Source: DASZHJ01 sp035581425 (GTDB lineage Bacteria > Pseudomonadota > Alphaproteobacteria > ATCC43930 > CGMCC-115725). From it: a stretch of DNA of 7,326 bases. Under the pieces are notes generated by a model. It made no database searches and had not been told where the DNA came from. It saw only the letters and a list, made by a program, of their open reading frames with translations. Position 1 is the stretch's first letter. Every line of letters starts with the position of its first letter. Made by a program: the position numbers and the translations under genes. Where the stretch lies: contig DATJVP010000111.1 in assembly GCA_035581425.1 (NCBI GenBank), positions 1 through 7,326 of the forward strand. The letters are read 5' to 3'. Positions 1 to 6,270 of the stretch are shown here, one piece after another.

Positions 1-1395
1 CGGCGAGAGCAAGTAACTGATCACTCGGCGCGAGCCCGTTTTTATCTCGACGGTCACCGCCATCCCCGGCGCGAGGCTAACGAGCCGGTCCTCGATCTGC
101 ATTTGCGTCCGATCCAGCGAGATCCGTGCCGCGTATGCCAACTCTTGGGCCCTTCCGCCGCTGGCCCTGCTTTCGGCGCCGGGCGATCTGTCGCCGGTCG
201 GATCCTGCGGGCTATCGCGTGCGACAGCGTCGGTTGAGAGATCGAGCACTTCACCATGCAAAAGGCCGTAGCGCGTGAAATTGAACGTCTCGACTTTGAT
301 TTCGACGGGCTGACCCGCATGGACAAAGCCGATATCGCGGTTCGGCACCATGGCTTCGATCTCGAGGCGACTATCGGCCGGTACGATCACCAAAAGAGGC
401 TGGGCGGGTGTCACCACGCCGCCAACCGTATGCACCGCAAGCTCCTGCACGACGCCATCGACCGGCGCGGCGAGGACCTGGAACTTGCTCCGCTGCTCGG
501 CCTTTACCAAGTCCTGAGCAAGCGCATTGGCCTTCTGCTCAGCCTTTACCAGCTCGTCGAATAGATTGCGGCGATACTCCTCGGCCGCTTGCGCGCGCGT
601 TTCCTTGATCGCAGCCAATGCCGCCTCCGCCTCGCGAAGGCGGCTCTTCTGGACCTCGAGATCTTCCTGCGCCTCCACCAGCCGCTGCAGGTAATCGAGA
701 TAGGTCACCTTCGATCCCGTCTCATGCTCAAAGAGTGCCTTGCGGATTTCGACTTGCTGCTTGAGCACCGGCAGAATGGCCTCGATCTTGTTGATCGCGG
801 CGGCGGTCGTGGCGCGCTCGGCTTCCTTCTGCGCCTGCTGACCGTCGAGGGCGGAGAGCTTGGCCCGGTGCTCTGAAACCTGGGACAGCAGGAACTGACG
901 CTCCGTTGCGATCGATGCGGGATCGGCACCCTCCGGAGGGTGGAAATCGAGGAGCGGGTCGGAACCGCCCGCCAGCGCCGCCCGCAAACGCGCGACGTCG
1001 AGCTGAGCCGCCATCAGATCGCTCCCGAGGTGGCGACGTTCCGCGTCGCTCATGGTGGGATCGAGCTCGATCAGCACGTCGCCGGCCTTGACCCTCTGGC
1101 CGTCGCGCACGTGGATCGCGCGAATGACTCCGATTTCCAGGGGCTGCACGAGTTTGGTTCCGCCGCTGGGCATGATCTTGCCGGGCGCGGTGGCGACGAT
1201 GTCGACGGTGCCCCAGCAAGCCCAGGCCAGCGTCAGGCAGAAGAAGGCGATGATCGTTGCCCCCAGCGCGCGACCGATCGGCGAGGGCGGCGTCTCCGTA
1301 ATCTCGAGGGCTGCCGGCAGAAACGCGCGCTCATCGCTGCGCGAATGGGGCGCTGCGGCCGGATGGGATACGAGCGATCTCGCGGCGGATGGCAT
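1..1395 (-). CDS. HlyD-family type I secretion membrane fusion protein (3' end cut by window edge)
   Basis: This is the periplasmic adaptor that links an inner-membrane ABC exporter to a TolC-type outer membrane channel. My translation gives 465 residues with no stop down to base 1. The order is a short cytoplasmic N-terminus, one membrane segment (about 40-63), a first barrel/lipoyl half (about 64-113, with VRDGQRVKAGDVLIELDPT), long helical coiled-coil arms (about 115-305), the second lipoyl half (about 306-335, LAAPVDGVVQELAVHTVGG) and a C-terminal beta-barrel (about 340-465). It ends inside the conserved tail (IKTGSRRVISYLLSP); E. coli HlyD is 478 residues, so probably 10-20 are missing. 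A low-complexity Pro/Ser/Gly/Arg insertion (about 392-417) interrupts the barrel. The gene follows the ABC transporter by 12 bp. The transporter's TAA is in the same frame, so this ATG is the first usable start; AAGG lies 10 nt upstream. Family assignment is firm; the substrate is inferred from neighbours. Confidence 0.95.
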   Translation of the reverse strand, partial: MPSAARSLVSHPAAAPHSRSDERAFLPAALEITETPPSPIGRALGATIIAFFCLTLAWACWGTVDIVATAPGKIMPSGGTKLVQPLEIGVIRAIHVRDGQRVKAGDVLIELDPTMSDAERRHLGSDLMAAQLDVARLRAALAGGSDPLLDFHPPEGADPASIATERQFLLSQVSEHRAKLSALDGQQAQKEAERATTAAAINKIEAILPVLKQQVEIRKALFEHETGSKVTYLDYLQRLVEAQEDLEVQKSRLREAEAALAAIKETRAQAAEEYRRNLFDELVKAEQKANALAQDLVKAEQRSKFQVLAAPVDGVVQELAVHTVGGVVTPAQPLLVIVPADSRLEIEAMVPNRDIGFVHAGQPVEIKVETFNFTRYGLLHGEVLDLSTDAVARDSPQDPTGDRSPGAESRASGGRAQELAYAARISLDRTQMQIEDRLVSLAPGMAVTVEIKTGSRRVISYLLSP

Positions 1396-1407
1396 TGCGA
1401 TCGCGCC

Positions 1408-3603
1408 TTATCCGACTTCTTGGATGCCGGCCTGCAGCCGGTGCAGCGTCGCGTAGCGCCCGCCGACGCGGATCAGGTCTTCGTGGGTGCCGTCCTCGAC
1501 GATACGGCCGCGCTCGATCGTGATGATACGGTCGGCGCGGCGGACCGTAGAGAGACGATGGGCGATGACGAAGACCGTACGCCCTCTGACGATCTGCTCC
1601 ATGCTGCGCTGGATCACGCGCTCGCTTTCATAGTCCAGAGCGCTCGTGGCCTCATCGAAGATAAGGACGCGGGGATCGTTGACGAGCGCGCGAGCGATGG
1701 CGATCCGCTGACGCTGTCCGCCCGAAAGCGTGCTGCCTCGCTCGCCGACGATGGTGTCGTAGCTTTCAGGCAGCTCCAGAATGAAGTCATGCGCCCCCGC
1801 GAGCTCTGCCGCGGCCATCACGCGCTCGATCGGCATCGTGGGATCGGCCAGCGCAATGTTGTCGCGCACGGAACGATTGAAGAGCACATTCTCTTGCAGC
1901 ACGACGCCGATCTGACGGCGCAGCCAGGCGATATCGACGATGGAAAGATCGACGCCGTCGACGAACACGCGCCCGCTCTCCGGCACATATAGGCGCTGAA
2001 CGATCTTGGCGAGCGTACTCTTACCCGACCCCGAGGAGCCGACGATGCCGACGATCTGACCCGGCGGTATGTCGAAGCTCACGTCGCGCAGCACCTCCGG
2101 CCCGTCAACGCGATAGCGAAACGTGACGTGCTCGAAAGTGATTTGGCCGCGGATCGCCGGCAGTGCGCTCCGTGTCGGGCTGTAGCTCGGCTCCGGGGTC
2201 GTATTGAGGATATCGCCGAGCCGCGCCACCGAGAGGCGGGCCTGGTGAAAATCCTGCCACATCTGCGCCAAACGCAGCACCGGCGTGGCGACGCGTCCCG
2301 CCAGCATATTGAACGCCACGAGCTCGCCCACGGAGAGCGCGCCGCCGATCACGAGCTGCGCTCCGAAATAGAGGGTGGCCGCGGTGACGATCTTGCTGAC
2401 GAGCTGCACGGCCTGGCTCGACGTGTTCCCGAGGCTGATGACGCGGAAGCTTGCGGCGACGTAACCGGCGAGCTGCTCCTCCCAACGGCGCTGCATTTGC
2501 GGCTCGACCGCCATTGCCTTGACGGTCTCGACGCTGTTCACGCTCTCGACCAGGAAGGCCTGATTCTCAGCGCCGCGCCGGAATTTCTCGTCGAGCCGGC
2601 GGCGGAAGAGCGGCGTCGCACCCGCGGAGATCGCGATATAGAAGGGAAAGGAGGCGAGCACGATCCACGTCAGCAGCGGCGCGTAATAGAACATCACCGC
2701 GAGGAATACGAAGGTGAAGAAGAGATCGATGACCAGGGTGAGCGCGGAGCCCGTCAGAAAGTTGCGGATGTTCTCGAGCTCGCGCACGCGCGCCACCGAA
2801 TCGCCCGTGCGCCTCGCCTGAAAATAGGCGATGGGCAGCGCCATCAGGTGATGGAAGAGGCGCGCACCCAGCTCGACATCGATGCGGTTCGTCGTATGCG
2901 AGAAAAGGTAGGTGCGCAATCCTCCCATAACGGCTTCGAAGATGCCGATCGCGATGAGGCCGATCACGAGGACATCGAGCGTGCTCGTGCTGCGGTGCAC
3001 GAGCACTTTGTCGATCACGACTTGGAAGAAGAGCGGGGTGACGAGAGCGAAAATCTGAAGGAAGAGCGAGGCTACCAAGACCTCGCTGAGCAGGCGGCGG
3101 TATTTGTGGATCGCACCCAGAAACCAGGAGATGTCGAACCGTCGCGAGAGGTCGGCGAGGGACGCGCGCCGTGCCATCAGCACGACGTGACCGTCCCAAA
3201 CCTCCTCGAATTCGTCGCGCGTCAGCGCCTGGGGTCGCGAGGACAGCGGAAACTGAACGAGGATCTTGTCGTCAGCGGCCTTGCCGAGAATGAGGAAGCC
3301 GCCATCCCGAAGCGAGGCGATCGCCGGCAGGGGCGTCTTGGCAAGCCTCGCCCAATTGGTCCTCCGCACTCGCGCCTTGATCCCGAAATCCTTGGCGCAG
3401 CGGAGCATCTCGGTGACGCCGATGCTCGTAGTCCCAAAGCGATGCCGGATTTGCCGGTCATCGGCGGCGATTCCGTGGTGGCGCAGCAGCATGACCAGAG
3501 CGACGAGCCCGGAGTCAGCGGAATTGCCGTGGTAGGTCTCTTCCGACATCGCGAAATGGAACCTGCTTTCCTTGACCCTCGCCCGCGCCGGGTCCCTCTC
3601 CAT
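1408..3603 (-). CDS. Type I secretion ABC transporter/ATPase, HlyB/LapB-like, with degenerate C39-like domain
   Basis: This is an inner-membrane exporter half-transporter that would dimerise and energise one-step secretion through a HlyD/TolC-type conduit. It has 731 residues, close to HlyB (about 707). Residues about 24-146 form a C39-peptidase-like domain in which the nucleophile position of the D-C-G motif is Ser31 and the HlyB His83 position appears to be Phe103, so it should bind cargo rather than cleave it. Residues about 160-450 are the membrane domain with helices near 173-198, 210-228, 284-305 and 310-330. The ATPase domain has A-loop Tyr497, Walker A GSSGSGKST (522-530), Q-loop Gln570, signature LSGGQ (626-630), Walker B VLIFDE (646-651), D-loop SALD (654-657) and switch His682, all intact. 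Met19 (3549) is an alternative start that would match HlyB's short N-terminus better. It lies between the calpain-like protease gene and hlyD. Cargo is inferred. Confidence 0.96.
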   Translation of the reverse strand: MERDPARARVKESRFHFAMSEETYHGNSADSGLVALVMLLRHHGIAADDRQIRHRFGTTSIGVTEMLRCAKDFGIKARVRRTNWARLAKTPLPAIASLRDGGFLILGKAADDKILVQFPLSSRPQALTRDEFEEVWDGHVVLMARRASLADLSRRFDISWFLGAIHKYRRLLSEVLVASLFLQIFALVTPLFFQVVIDKVLVHRSTSTLDVLVIGLIAIGIFEAVMGGLRTYLFSHTTNRIDVELGARLFHHLMALPIAYFQARRTGDSVARVRELENIRNFLTGSALTLVIDLFFTFVFLAVMFYYAPLLTWIVLASFPFYIAISAGATPLFRRRLDEKFRRGAENQAFLVESVNSVETVKAMAVEPQMQRRWEEQLAGYVAASFRVISLGNTSSQAVQLVSKIVTAATLYFGAQLVIGGALSVGELVAFNMLAGRVATPVLRLAQMWQDFHQARLSVARLGDILNTTPEPSYSPTRSALPAIRGQITFEHVTFRYRVDGPEVLRDVSFDIPPGQIVGIVGSSGSGKSTLAKIVQRLYVPESGRVFVDGVDLSIVDIAWLRRQIGVVLQENVLFNRSVRDNIALADPTMPIERVMAAAELAGAHDFILELPESYDTIVGERGSTLSGGQRQRIAIARALVNDPRVLIFDEATSALDYESERVIQRSMEQIVRGRTVFVIAHRLSTVRRADRIITIERGRIVEDGTHEDLIRVGGRYATLHRLQAGIQEVG

Positions 3604-3785
3604 GGCGTCGGTGCCGCCGCCCGCGGGCTGAGGTCGCCCCAGGACTCTCTGTTAACGCCTATTAGTCTTAAGGATTCGTTATCCGCGTATCGAGGAAGGC
3701 TGCATTATTTGCAGGCGTCGCCGCGGCGCCGACGTCTAATTCATCCTCACGAGCTCATGGCCTGGATTGAGGCGATGCGGCGCCT
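3604..3785 (-). other. Intergenic leader between protease and exporter genes
   Basis: This 182-bp gap inside an otherwise tight minus-strand operon contains no convincing gene. Immediately after the protease stop there is a small inverted repeat (AGGCG / CGCCT, six-base loop, 3770-3785) without a following T-run, so it would be at most a weak attenuator. Nearer the transporter start there is a perfect CTGCA-TTATT-TGCAG dyad (3700-3714), annotated separately. The part from about 3650 to 3715 is clearly more AT-rich than the flanking genes, which would suit a secondary promoter giving separate control of exporter and cargo. I could not identify a convincing -35/-10 pair. No strong Shine-Dalgarno is visible before the 3603 ATG. 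Confidence 0.4.
3700..3714. promoter_or_regulatory. Perfect 5-bp dyad CTGCA-N5-TGCAG upstream of the exporter gene
   Basis: A perfect inverted repeat with an AT-rich five-base centre lies about 100 bp upstream of the exporter start, in the AT-rich part of the intergenic leader. The form fits a small dimeric regulator's operator, but an arm of five bases is short enough to arise by chance in 182 bp. No regulator is identified in the window. Confidence 0.2.
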
Positions 3786-5258
3786 TCAGTGATGACCAAA
3801 TGAATGCGTAGGCGACGCCAGGGTCGACTCCATACCGGCATCGAACTTGGTCTCGCCTGTGCTGATCGTCTCGAGGCTCGGCGCGAAGGACGACATCGCC
3901 TGCGTAAATCTCGCAAAGGCAGCGGCGGCATCCGTTGCAGAGGCGACCGATGGAGCGCTCCTCGTCTGCGGCGTGGTCTGGGTCGTCACGATCGGCGCAG
4001 CAGATACGGTTTTGGTGCCGACGTTGTCGGCCGTGATCACGTCTCCATCGGCAAGGAGCGTCGATAGGCTGACCTCGAAGGTCGTATCCCAATACTGGCC
4101 CTTCATCGTGCCCCAGGGATTGCGAATCTCGAGCATTCCCGTGCCGCTGTCGTAGCCGTAGATCGACATCGCGTGATCCGCCACCAGCGTGACGTTCCCG
4201 GATTTGTCCGTCGCGTTCGTGTAGGACGAAAGAACGAGATCGTCGCCTTTCGCGAGGTCGGCTATGAGAGTGCTGAGGACGCTCGAGGTGCTGAGTCCGG
4301 ACGCGGAGCTCGTCTCGGTGAGGGATGAGTTATAGACGAACGAGTACCAGGAGCTTCCGGCAGCGCAAAAGTCAGTGATCTGCGACGCTCCCGTGACTTC
4401 CTCGAGCGCGCACTCCGGCGCGCCGCCATTGCCGATCGCCGTCCAGGAGTCGCTGGCCTTACCGGAGTTTCCCGTCACGATGCCGCCGGCTTGCAACTGC
4501 GCATAAGCCTTCTCTGCGAGGCTCGCCCAAATGTCGGATCCGTAGTTGAAGATTTTGCCGCCATTTGCCAGCGAGCTGTTGACGGTCACGTATTCCGCGG
4601 TGCCACCGACATAGAAGCGTATCCCATAGGTGTTGTTGCCGTTCGAGGTGACCATCGACGTGATCAGATTCGGATTCTGGGACGCGACTTCGGCAAGGCT
4701 CGACAGAAGATAGCAATCGCCGAGATACCCCTGATTGACGTCGTTCACGCTCGGGCCGGAGGCGCCGAAGAGCGGGCTCGAGGAGGCCGAATACGAGACG
4801 GAGAACCGAGAATATCCGGTCATGGCAACGGTCGAGCTCGGAAGGTCGGTGCCGAGAAACCACTTCCCAATGAGCTCGGAGAGCTGGGTCGCGGAAGAGC
4901 CGACAGCGAGGTTGCCGAGCGTCGTTGAGGACGCCGCTCCGCCGGTCCAGGTGGCATTCGCCGCGTTCTTGCCGACAACGGCATTCATGATCGACGTCAA
5001 GTAGGAGGACGTCGACATACCATTGTTGAGATTGGCGGCGATCGTCTTGAGATCGGAATATTCGGCGGAGGTGAGTCCCTTCTTCGACGCCTTCACCGTC
5101 GCGTCAAGATCGGTAAGAAGCGTCTCCAGCCCCGAATAGGTCACGGTTCCATTGACGTCGGCGGCGGTCATATCCGCCCGGATCGATGCGGTTGACAAAG
5201 AGCTGACCCAGGACGGAGCTCCGGAACCGACTTTAGGATTTGACAAAATTGCCTCCAC
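3786..5258 (-). CDS. Calpain-family (peptidase C2) cysteine protease, probable type I secretion substrate
   Basis: This is a predicted papain-fold endopeptidase of 490 residues. The calpain core (about 165-410) shows NQGYLGDCYLLSSLAEVA with oxyanion Gln176 and nucleophile Cys182, a DIWASLAEKAYAQL block (242-255) matching the calpain WPALLEKAYAKL region, GNGGAPECALEEVTG (276-290), catalytic His362 in ADHAMSIYGYD, and Asn380 in RNPWG. The full catalytic set is present. The N-terminal about 160 residues are Ser/Thr/Ala-rich and unassigned. The C-terminal about 80 residues have a Thr/Pro/Ser linker (417-440), a short amphipathic stretch (about 443-460) and a His-ending tail. There is no Sec signal, transmembrane segment, RTX repeat, penta-EF-hand or C2 domain. 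The start is GTG at 5258, with CAGG seven bases upstream and an in-frame TGA further up. It sits upstream of the type I ABC-HlyD pair on the same strand, so it is the likely cargo. Protease identity is firm; secretion is inferred. Confidence 0.92.
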   Translation of the reverse strand: MEAILSNPKVGSGAPSWVSSLSTASIRADMTAADVNGTVTYSGLETLLTDLDATVKASKKGLTSAEYSDLKTIAANLNNGMSTSSYLTSIMNAVVGKNAANATWTGGAASSTTLGNLAVGSSATQLSELIGKWFLGTDLPSSTVAMTGYSRFSVSYSASSSPLFGASGPSVNDVNQGYLGDCYLLSSLAEVASQNPNLITSMVTSNGNNTYGIRFYVGGTAEYVTVNSSLANGGKIFNYGSDIWASLAEKAYAQLQAGGIVTGNSGKASDSWTAIGNGGAPECALEEVTGASQITDFCAAGSSWYSFVYNSSLTETSSASGLSTSSVLSTLIADLAKGDDLVLSSYTNATDKSGNVTLVADHAMSIYGYDSGTGMLEIRNPWGTMKGQYWDTTFEVSLSTLLADGDVITADNVGTKTVSAAPIVTTQTTPQTRSAPSVASATDAAAAFARFTQAMSSFAPSLETISTGETKFDAGMESTLASPTHSFGHH

Positions 5259-5313
5259 CGAGTGGCCTGCAGAAAACCAGACCAGTTTGCCAGTGAAAGG
5301 ATTGGGTCACCCG

Positions 5314-5330
5314 AGTTAAGTTGAAGTTAA
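5314..5330. repeat. Helically phased direct repeat AGTTAA-GTTGA-AGTTAA
   Basis: Two identical AGTTAA hexamers start 11 bp apart, about one helical turn, with the related GTTGA between them. They lie 56-72 bp upstream of the protease GTG start, where a promoter or activator site would be expected. This spacing is typical of direct-repeat binding by a regulator on one DNA face, but no regulator is encoded in the window and the repeat is short. Confidence 0.3.
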
Positions 5331-5341
5331 ACCTACACTTT

Positions 5342-5351
5342 TATTCGAATA
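5342..5351. promoter_or_regulatory. Perfect 10-bp palindrome TATTCGAATA upstream of the protease
   Basis: This perfect palindrome lies in the AT-rich patch upstream of the protease gene, 12 bp from the AGTTAA direct repeats. Together they make the densest cluster of candidate protein-binding sequence in the window. The function as an operator is inferred from position and symmetry only. Confidence 0.25.
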
Positions 5352-5561
5352 TTGATTGGCGCTCCGAGGGCGCCTCCAGTTCCCGACCGAAGGCGGCCAA
5401 GTCCATATCGAGAAGAGCGCGCCCCTCATCATGCGACTAAGAGCACTGAGCGTGCGCCATGTCCGCTTTACATTCACCGTCGGAAATCCGCGCTGCTCTT
5501 CGAGACTTCGGTTTCGTGCCAATTACAGAAGTGGCCCTACGGTCGTTGTTATCGGTCGCTG

Positions 5562-5597
5562 AAAGAAAAATCGGAGCGAGGCGCGAGGTTGGGCGCC
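5562..5597 (-). terminator. Possible weak Rho-independent terminator after the lipoprotein pair
   Basis: Read on the minus strand just after the TAG of the second lipoprotein gene, a GGCGC / GCGCC stem (5 bp, 8-base loop) is followed nine bases later by a T-rich tract (TTTTTCTTT). The order and strand fit a terminator, but the gap between stem and T-tract is longer than in a classical one, so efficiency may be low. Confidence 0.35.
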
Positions 5598-5607
5598 ACG
5601 ACAGGTC

Positions 5608-6270
5608 CTACCCGCCGAGCAAATCGAGCAATTGCTTGGCGGTGCTGTCGCACACAGCACCCTGCGTGGCCGGGATGAAGGGAATCGGAAGGATGAAAGC
5701 CGGGATGACCGTTTGCCCCGAGGCCTCGGCGGTGAGCGTCGTGACCGCGCGCGCCTCGCCCAAATCCCACACCTTGGCTTCCGCCGACGAATGCTTTTCA
5801 GCCGTATAGAGTCCGAGGCACCCGCCCCCGCCATATCCTCCACCGCAGAATATGCCGCCGTGCTCATTTGCTGCCCAGGTCGTGCTGCCGACGAGGACGA
5901 GATAGCGCACGCCGATCCCATGGGCCCGTTCTCGGACGGCAGGGCGCGCGAGAACCGAGACGAATTTCCCCTCGTCGGCGGGAACCCGATCCGGCTCGAA
6001 CCACGGAAAGAGGGCATCGCGGAAATCATGCCCGTTGACGAGTATCAGCTGCGGACGGGCGGCATGGAGTGCGCGCTGGAGACAGTCGATAACGTAGTCG
6101 TCATCGGTAAGTCCTCCGTTCGGCGCAGCAAGGATTGTGACGCCACCGGGTTCGATCCTGACGGGCGTCGCACTCGCTGGGTGCGGCTCGGTAGTAGACG
6201 CGCAGCCGTCGCCTATGAGGCCGGCGAAGGCGGCAAGGATAAGCCAAAGCCTGACCGAAGGGCCATCCAT
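5608..6270 (-). CDS. Small secreted lipoprotein of unknown function
   Basis: I do not recognise a named family. From the ATG at 6270 the product has 220 residues. It begins with a short hydrophobic segment (about 7-19) ending in GLIGDGC, so Cys23 could be lipidated, though Asp in the lipobox is unusual. The mature part has an alpha/beta look: ITILAAP-like strand (about 44-50), helix (about 57-71), LILVNG (75-80), HDFRDALFPWFEP (81-93), VRYLVLVGSTTW (121-132), a Gly/Cys-rich loop (138-153, Cys142 and Cys151) and a proline-rich hydrophobic block (190-200) followed by a C-terminal helix with Cys207. The start was chosen because its A is the last base of the upstream gene's TGA (TGATG), the usual sign of translational coupling; a GTG at 6309 would overlap the upstream gene by 40 bases and put a non-signal sequence first. 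It is likely periplasmic or envelope-anchored. A partner role with the upstream lipoprotein is inferred from the overlap. Confidence 0.8.
   Translation of the reverse strand: MDGPSVRLWLILAAFAGLIGDGCASTTEPHPASATPVRIEPGGVTILAAPNGGLTDDDYVIDCLQRALHAARPQLILVNGHDFRDALFPWFEPDRVPADEGKFVSVLARPAVRERAHGIGVRYLVLVGSTTWAANEHGGIFCGGGYGGGGCLGLYTAEKHSSAEAKVWDLGEARAVTTLTAEASGQTVIPAFILPIPFIPATQGAVCDSTAKQLLDLLGG

Larger units (their letters stand above)
5259..5607. other. Intergenic region with probable control sequences of the protease operon
   Basis: This 349-bp stretch separates the lipoprotein pair from the protease gene. Short overlapping reading frames exist on both strands, but none has a good ribosome site or recognisable product, and I do not call a gene. 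The part at 5311-5357 is AT-rich compared with the flanks and holds the repeats and palindrome listed separately. A GGCGC-N7-GCGCC inverted repeat (5358-5374) lies just upstream of it on the transcribed minus strand, with no T-run after it. The lipoprotein-proximal end (5562-5597) has a hairpin plus T-rich candidate terminator. I could not pick a convincing -35/-10 promoter pair by eye. Confidence 0.5.

Noticed and set aside
940..1992. 350-codon plus-strand open frame
   Set aside because: It lies antisense to the HlyD and ABC genes, has no family features, and its composition is typical of a GC-rich shadow frame.
2128..3792. 554-codon plus-strand open frame
   Set aside because: It is antisense to the ABC transporter, whose motifs are all intact on the minus strand; the product is a charged, Arg/Asp/Glu/His-rich shadow with no domain.
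5170..5258. Double-glycine leader at the protease N-terminus
   Set aside because: Only a GSG is present at residues 11-13, not a Gly-Gly leader end, and the exporter's C39-like domain lacks the catalytic Cys.
3786..5258. RTX calcium-binding repeats in the type I cargo
   Set aside because: Looked for GGxGxDxxx runs throughout the protein; glycine motifs are isolated and do not repeat every nine residues.
5316..5522. 68-codon minus-strand frame in the gap before the protease
   Set aside because: Arg/Ser/Trp-rich with no hydrophobic pattern or ribosome site, and it overlaps the likely promoter region.
5459..5809. Plus-strand ATG frame whose first 45 residues look helical and protein-like
   Set aside because: No good ribosome site, and over half of it runs antisense through the second lipoprotein gene and its stop; left as a weak possibility only.
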